Part shown: positions 5,774 through 10,112 of the stretch, piece after piece | Numbering within the stretch: position 1 is the first letter of the stretch | Layout of the letters: every line of letters begins with the position of its first letter | Source: Synergistaceae bacterium | GTDB taxonomy: Bacteria; Synergistota; Synergistia; Synergistales; Synergistaceae | DNA length: 10,112 nt | Assembly (NCBI GenBank): GCA_030539135.1 | Contig: JAUNSQ010000045.1 | Location: forward strand, 1 to 10,112 | Direction of reading: 5' to 3' | The notes under the pieces: model-generated | Seen by the model: only the letters and a program-made list of their open reading frames with translations | The model's database searches: none | What the model was told of the DNA's origin: nothing | Made by a program: the position numbers and the translations under genes

Positions 5774-7539
5774 TACTTACGCTTAGGAACAAGGCTGCTT
5801 GGAGGTCTTATATCAGACTTCTTAAATATTGTATGCCTTATAAGCGCCGGCTTATAACCGCGCTGCTCTGTATGGTGCTGTCCGCGCTGTTCGGGATAAT
5901 ACCGCCGTGGCTGATCAAAAATATGGTCGACGAAGTCCTTATGGAAAAGAAGATGGCGGTCTTGAACCTCATCGCGGTAGGGGTCGTCGGTCTCTATATA
6001 CTGAAGGCCGCATTCGGCTACGCCCACATGTACCTCATGACGTGGGTAGGCCAGAAGATAATAATCGATATCCGCCTGGAACTGTACGACCGTACTCAGA
6101 GGCTGTCGTTCGCCACACTGTACAGCCACCGCTCAGGGGATTTCCTGTCGCGTATAACGAACGACGTTGCGACGCTGCAGAACATACTTGCGACCGTTGT
6201 GGTAGATTTCGTCGTGCAGGGTTGTACATTTATCGGGATAATATGCTTCCTCTTCTTCCTTAACTGGAAGCTGTCTATAGCGACTTTTACCATCATACCT
6301 CTTGCCGTGCTCGTCATAGACAGGGCGTCGTCCAAGCTGCGCAGAGTCGGCACGATAATTCAGGAACGGCTGGCTATGGTGGCCGCGATAGCGCAGGAGG
6401 CAATTTCTTCTATACGAATCGTGCGTTCATTCGTTACTGAGGAAGAGGAGTTCGACCGGTTCAAGCGAGAGAGCGACAAACATTTCTCCGCGCTTATGAA
6501 GGGTACGCAGGTTCGCGGCGTGCTCGAAGGCGTGGTGGAGGTCATATTGATATCGGCGATGGCGTTCATATTGTGGCTTGGAGGCCGCGACGTCGTCAAA
6601 GGCGAGCTTACTCCGGGCGGACTGATATCCTTCCTCACATACATAGGGTTGCTCGTGCAGCCGGTGAGGATCCTCAGCAGAGTAGTCAGCAATATCCAGC
6701 AGGGGATAGCATCCGCTGACAGGGTCTTTGAGATACTTGACGAGAAGAACGAGGTCAAACTTGCTGATAACCCAGTAGTGCTGCCGAGGATATCAGGCAA
6801 CGTGCGTTTTGAAGATATATGGTTCCAATATGACGATTCAAAATGGGTGCTTCAGGGGCTCAGTTTTGATATCAAACCGGGAGAAAATATTGCTGTTGTA
6901 GGGCCGACCGGCGTTGGAAAATCAACGCTTGCTGATCTTGTCATGCGATTTTACGATCCGCAGAAGGGACAGGTCTACATTGACGGCGTAGATTTAAAAG
7001 AGCTCGACCTAAAGACATACAGACGTCAGATAGGTGTCGTTCCGCAGGATCCAGTCCTGATGAAGGGGACTCTTGCGTATAACATAGGATATGGATATTG
7101 CGGCGTTACGGACGCGGAGCTTGAGAATGCCGCTAAGATTGCCGGCATATACGATTTTATCGACTCGCTGCCGGACAGATTTGACACGGAAGTAGGCGAG
7201 CGAGGCGTTACCCTCAGCGGAGGTCAGCGCCAGCGCGTGGCTATCGCCCGTGCTGTAGTAAGGGACCCCAAGATACTTATCATGGACGAGGCGACTTCGT
7301 CGCTTGACGCGCTTGTTGAACAGCAGGTGCAGGAAGCGATGCACAACGCGATGAAGGGAAGGTCGTCCATAGTCATAGCCCACAGGCTTTCGACGATAAA
7401 AGATGCAGACAGGATACTCGTACTGAACTCAGGAAAGGTGTCCGAGCAGGGGAACCACGACGAACTTATCGCGCTGGGCGGAGATTATTACAGACTGTTC
7501 AGCGCCGGCAGCGGAGAGCATAGCGAGAAAGATGTCTAG
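5770..7539 (+). CDS. msbA: Lipid A export ABC transporter, ATP-binding/permease protein MsbA
   Basis: Half-size ABC exporter of 589 residues, working as a homodimer in the inner membrane. MsbA proteins flip lipid A-core from the inner to the outer leaflet. The N-terminal ABC membrane domain has about six helices (roughly 27-46, 65-84, 135-158, 163-183, 255-275, 285-305). The ATPase domain is complete: Walker A GPTGVGKST (378-386), Q-loop Q426 (VPQDP), signature LSGGQ (482-486), Walker B ILIMDE (502-507) and H-loop H538 (IAHRLS). Sequence alone does not separate MsbA from other lipid or drug half-exporters; the position between lpxB and lpxK makes lipid A the likely cargo. Starts at ATG5770, overlapping lpxB by 4 nt, and ends 8 nt into lpxK. 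Confidence 0.9.
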   Translation: MILTLRNKAAWRSYIRLLKYCMPYKRRLITALLCMVLSALFGIIPPWLIKNMVDEVLMEKKMAVLNLIAVGVVGLYILKAAFGYAHMYLMTWVGQKIIIDIRLELYDRTQRLSFATLYSHRSGDFLSRITNDVATLQNILATVVVDFVVQGCTFIGIICFLFFLNWKLSIATFTIIPLAVLVIDRASSKLRRVGTIIQERLAMVAAIAQEAISSIRIVRSFVTEEEEFDRFKRESDKHFSALMKGTQVRGVLEGVVEVILISAMAFILWLGGRDVVKGELTPGGLISFLTYIGLLVQPVRILSRVVSNIQQGIASADRVFEILDEKNEVKLADNPVVLPRISGNVRFEDIWFQYDDSKWVLQGLSFDIKPGENIAVVGPTGVGKSTLADLVMRFYDPQKGQVYIDGVDLKELDLKTYRRQIGVVPQDPVLMKGTLAYNIGYGYCGVTDAELENAAKIAGIYDFIDSLPDRFDTEVGERGVTLSGGQRQRVAIARAVVRDPKILIMDEATSSLDALVEQQVQEAMHNAMKGRSSIVIAHRLSTIKDADRILVLNSGKVSEQGNHDELIALGGDYYRLFSAGSGEHSEKDV

Positions 7540-9814
7540 ACTTATAAGGAACTATCTTAAATATACTCGCGGGGAAAGCAAATATTCCCCATGGTCGCTT
7601 CTCTATCCTACGCAGTTCATCACGCGCGCGTGGATGAAACTCAGGATAGAGCTCTACAAAAGTGGAATATTTTCCGGTATGGACCCCGTCCTGCCCGGCG
7701 TAAGCATCGGCAACAACTGTTTCGGCGGTACGAACAAGACGCCTATGACGGAGCTTGTCGTGCGGCAGTTTATGGAGGCTGGGATAGAAGCTGGACTTGT
7801 CAGCCGCGGCTATAGGACGAAGAAACATCCTCCGCTTTGGGTCGGACAGAACGAAGACAGCCTCAAACGCGAGATCGCAGGAGACGAACCGCTCATGCTG
7901 GCGAAACGTCTTCCCAATGTGCGCATCGTCGTCGCCAAGAACAGGGTCAAAGGGGTAGAGCTCCTTGCTTCGCTCGGGGTACAGGTCGCGGTCACGGATG
8001 ACACGTTCCAGCACAGGAAGATGTCGAGGGACGTTGATATAGTCCTGGTAGACTCGACATGTCCTTTCGGGAACAGACAGGTCATCCCTGCCGGCTCCAT
8101 GCGCGAGCCTATGTCGGCGTTCAGCCGCGCGGACATGGTCGTGCTTACAAAGGCAAACCAAGTCGATAAGGAACAAATAGTGAGCATCAAGAAAGAGCTT
8201 GAACCGTGGGTCGAACTGGATAGGGTATTTGTAGCCGAGATAAACCTTGAGTCATGGATGCTGTTCGACGGCGACGAGGTAAAGGACTTGTCGAGCGATA
8301 TCGTCCCAAAAGGAAGATATATAGCGTTCTCGGCGATAGGAAACCCGCCTGGTTTTTATGATTTTATAAGGGATAAAAACGTGGACGTCGTGGCTTGCCG
8401 CACGTTCAGAGACCATCATATATTCACCGAGGAGAATATTAGAAACCTCGAAAAGGATGCGGAAGAACTCGGCGCGGATGGATTTATATGTACTGAAAAG
8501 GACGTAGTGAATTTGCCTGAGGAGTTGTCTATGAAGCTTCCTCTCTATGTTCCCAGAATAGCGGTCGTCCTCGACGACGATATGCGTTTCAGACAGAGGC
8601 TGCACGCTAAATTGAGGCCGCGGCTCATCGTCGCGTCGAACGGCTATGGCGAAGACGCTATTGGCGTAGTCCTTGCGAAAAAGATACAAAGCAGATTCAA
8701 ATGCGCGAAGGTCACGGCGTTTGCTTTTGTTGGCTCTGGGCGGCATTACAGCAGCGAGGGCATCGACGTCGTTTCACCGAGCACGGACATGCCGAGCGGC
8801 GGCGTCATAAAATACAGCCTTACCGACCTGTTTAAGGATATACGGCATGGACTTGGCAACGCCATACGTTCACAGCTCGACCGCCTTCATGAGATGATGT
8901 ACGTCTACAGGACGCCGGTTTGCGTTGGTGATGTTTATCTAATGATGAACATGCTGTGGGGACAGGGCATGAAGCCCATACTCGTCGCCACGGCTAAGTC
9001 TGTGAGACTCCACGGGCACTTGAAGATAGAAGAATGGCTGCTAAGAAAGAGGAGTCGCTTTGTCTGGACGCGCGACGCCGAGACTGCGGAGGAGCTTAAG
9101 AACGCCGGAGTAAACGCGCGCTTTGACGGCAACCCTGTAATGGATCTAATCGAGGACGTTCGCGACGATTCGTCAGTCTGGACCGGCACAGGCGCCAAGA
9201 TAGTCCTGCTCCCGGGCAGCAGGCCGAGGGCTTATGAGGATATCAAACTCATACTCAATTCGGCTCTTGAGCTGTCGAAACGTGTCGAGTGCCAGTTTGT
9301 TATCGTGCCGGCTGTGACGATAGACATAGATAAGATGATCTCCGTGCTTGACGGATGGGATTTTTCACCGGATGGAAAATATATCGCTCATGGCGAGGTG
9401 AAAATAGCCGTATATGTCGGACAAGTCGCTGCGGTGGCGCGCAAGGCCAAACTGCTTGTTGGTCTTGGCGGGACCGCGAACCAGTTATGCGCGGGGCTCG
9501 GCGTGCCAGTTGTCTCTATAATAGAGACAGGGAAACTGCGTCAGAAAAAGTTGCTGAAGGAAGCAGAGATACTTGTCGAAGCCGACCCTGTAAAACTTGC
9601 CGAAGCCGCGGAGAATATATTGACGACGCCGGAACTCTTCAAAGAGATGAGCGAGGCGGGAGTCCGTTATCTTGGAGGAACAGGCGCTCTCGACAGCGTA
9701 GTAGAATATTGCGCTACCGTGCTCGGATGGGACAACAGGTGTTATGTGTATGAGAAATATGGCGAATATCTTAAAGAGATGTCCGCCGATAAAAAAGGAG
9801 CTGATAAGCTGTGA
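7532..9814 (+). CDS. lpxK: Tetraacyldisaccharide 4'-kinase LpxK fused to an LpxB-related GT-B domain
   Basis: Fusion of 760 residues, about twice the usual LpxK length of 320-350. Residues 1 to about 355 are LpxK, which phosphorylates lipid A disaccharide-1-phosphate at O4' to give lipid IVA at the inner membrane. It has the N-terminal membrane-associated segment, a P-loop GGTNKTP (65-71, normally GGTGKTP), SRGY, GDEP (117-120), DDTFQH (156-161, normally DDGFQ), FGN..PAGSMREP, DHH (294-296) and TEKD. D118 and a DHH histidine probably correspond to the catalytic pair described for Aquifex LpxK. From about residue 364 a second domain begins with ASNGYGED (368-375), then LLPGSR (559-564) and GLGGTANQ (644-651), resembling the 'lipid-A-disaccharide synthase-related' family known from cyanobacteria and Deinococcus. 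Its reaction is unknown. The two halves share one frame with no stop or frameshift visible. Starts inside msbA (8-nt overlap). Confidence 0.88.
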   Translation: MSRLIRNYLKYTRGESKYSPWSLLYPTQFITRAWMKLRIELYKSGIFSGMDPVLPGVSIGNNCFGGTNKTPMTELVVRQFMEAGIEAGLVSRGYRTKKHPPLWVGQNEDSLKREIAGDEPLMLAKRLPNVRIVVAKNRVKGVELLASLGVQVAVTDDTFQHRKMSRDVDIVLVDSTCPFGNRQVIPAGSMREPMSAFSRADMVVLTKANQVDKEQIVSIKKELEPWVELDRVFVAEINLESWMLFDGDEVKDLSSDIVPKGRYIAFSAIGNPPGFYDFIRDKNVDVVACRTFRDHHIFTEENIRNLEKDAEELGADGFICTEKDVVNLPEELSMKLPLYVPRIAVVLDDDMRFRQRLHAKLRPRLIVASNGYGEDAIGVVLAKKIQSRFKCAKVTAFAFVGSGRHYSSEGIDVVSPSTDMPSGGVIKYSLTDLFKDIRHGLGNAIRSQLDRLHEMMYVYRTPVCVGDVYLMMNMLWGQGMKPILVATAKSVRLHGHLKIEEWLLRKRSRFVWTRDAETAEELKNAGVNARFDGNPVMDLIEDVRDDSSVWTGTGAKIVLLPGSRPRAYEDIKLILNSALELSKRVECQFVIVPAVTIDIDKMISVLDGWDFSPDGKYIAHGEVKIAVYVGQVAAVARKAKLLVGLGGTANQLCAGLGVPVVSIIETGKLRQKKLLKEAEILVEADPVKLAEAAENILTTPELFKEMSEAGVRYLGGTGALDSVVEYCATVLGWDNRCYVYEKYGEYLKEMSADKKGADKL
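9795..9800 (+). promoter_or_regulatory. Ribosome binding site of kdsA
   Basis: AAGGAG near the end of lpxK, 10 nt before GTG9811 and 13 nt before ATG9814. The spacing favours GTG9811, which gives a GTGA overlap with the lpxK stop. Confidence 0.6.
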
Positions 9815-10112
9815 TGAAAAATTCGGATGGCGTCAGAGCCGTCAAGGTCCGAGATGTCATTGTCGGCGGCGACAGGCTGGTCGTCACGGCTGGGCCATGC
9901 GCGCTTGAGAGTTACGATATCACGCTGCAAGTCGCGCGCGAGATGAAAAAACTTTGCGGCGAATTTGGCTTCGGATATATATTCAAAGCCTCTTTCGACA
10001 AAGCTAACAGAACTTCTATAAACAGTTACAGGGGCCCGGGGATAGATGAAGGGCTTGAATGGCTTGCGGAGATAAAAAAGGACGTCGACGTCCCTGTCGT
10101 TACGGATATCCA
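9811..10112 (+). CDS. kdsA: 3-deoxy-8-phosphooctulonate synthase KdsA (3' end outside window)
   Basis: Condenses phosphoenolpyruvate with arabinose-5-phosphate to give Kdo-8-phosphate, the cytoplasmic first committed step to Kdo for the LPS inner core. About 100 N-terminal residues are present before the window ends, against a usual total near 275. Counting from GTG9811, the translated part shows VVTAGPCALES (23-33), the opening strand and loop of the family. It is followed by the diagnostic FKASFDKANRTS block, then SYRGPGIDEGL, and DVPVVTDI at the truncation point. KASFDKANR separates KdsA from the related DAHP synthases. The start may be GTG9811 (4-nt overlap with lpxK, good spacing) or ATG9814 (1-nt overlap). 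Last visible gene of the lipid A operon; further Kdo genes may follow outside the window. Confidence 0.95.
   Translation, partial: MMKNSDGVRAVKVRDVIVGGDRLVVTAGPCALESYDITLQVAREMKKLCGEFGFGYIFKASFDKANRTSINSYRGPGIDEGLEWLAEIKKDVDVPVVTDI

Noticed and set aside
7499..8176. 225-codon minus-strand open frame opposite lpxK
   Set aside because: Its composition is that of an antisense shadow, and it covers the highly conserved LpxK P-loop region. No family motif or ribosome site is seen.
9742..9930. 62-codon minus-strand open frame at the lpxK/kdsA junction
   Set aside because: It is antisense to the conserved start of kdsA and has no supporting features.

Overview
The window looks like chromosomal DNA from a diderm (outer-membrane) bacterium of moderate G+C content. 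The main reason is an unbroken run of lipid A / Kdo genes in its second half. LpxI instead of LpxH, frequent ATA, AGA and AGG codons, and an LpxK fused to an LpxB-like domain suggest a non-proteobacterial diderm. Synergistota (Synergistes/Cloacibacillus-like) is my best guess, made from general resemblance only. I see no insertion sequence, tRNA, rRNA, CRISPR array or phage gene. Coding density is very high, and no stretch over 300 bases lacks a gene.

Left part (1-3708): a phospholipase D / cardiolipin synthase-like gene enters from the left edge already open. It is followed, with overlapping ends, by a YczE/YitT-type integral membrane protein. Converging on these from the minus strand is an HD-domain phosphohydrolase. 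It shares a 51-bp divergent intergenic region with a plus-strand ZIP-family metal transporter. That region holds an 8-bp palindrome that reads as a perfect -10 hexamer on both strands.

Right part (3709-10112): a 134-bp intergenic region with an extended -10 motif and a 14-bp near-perfect direct repeat (22-bp period) precedes a tightly coupled operon: lpxI - lpxB - msbA - lpxK (fused to an LpxB-related domain) - kdsA, the last cut by the window end. Every junction is a 4-16 nt overlap, so translational coupling is likely.

Together these genes cover most of the middle of lipid A synthesis. LpxI hydrolyses UDP-diacylglucosamine to lipid X. LpxB joins lipid X to another UDP-diacylglucosamine to make the disaccharide-1-phosphate. 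LpxK phosphorylates its 4' position to give lipid IVA. KdsA makes Kdo-8-phosphate for the inner core. MsbA flips the finished lipid A-core across the inner membrane. The most unusual item is the 760-residue LpxK fusion, whose C-terminal half is a second GT-B/LpxB-like domain resembling the 'lipid-A-disaccharide synthase-related' family. Its kinase half has a non-canonical P-loop.
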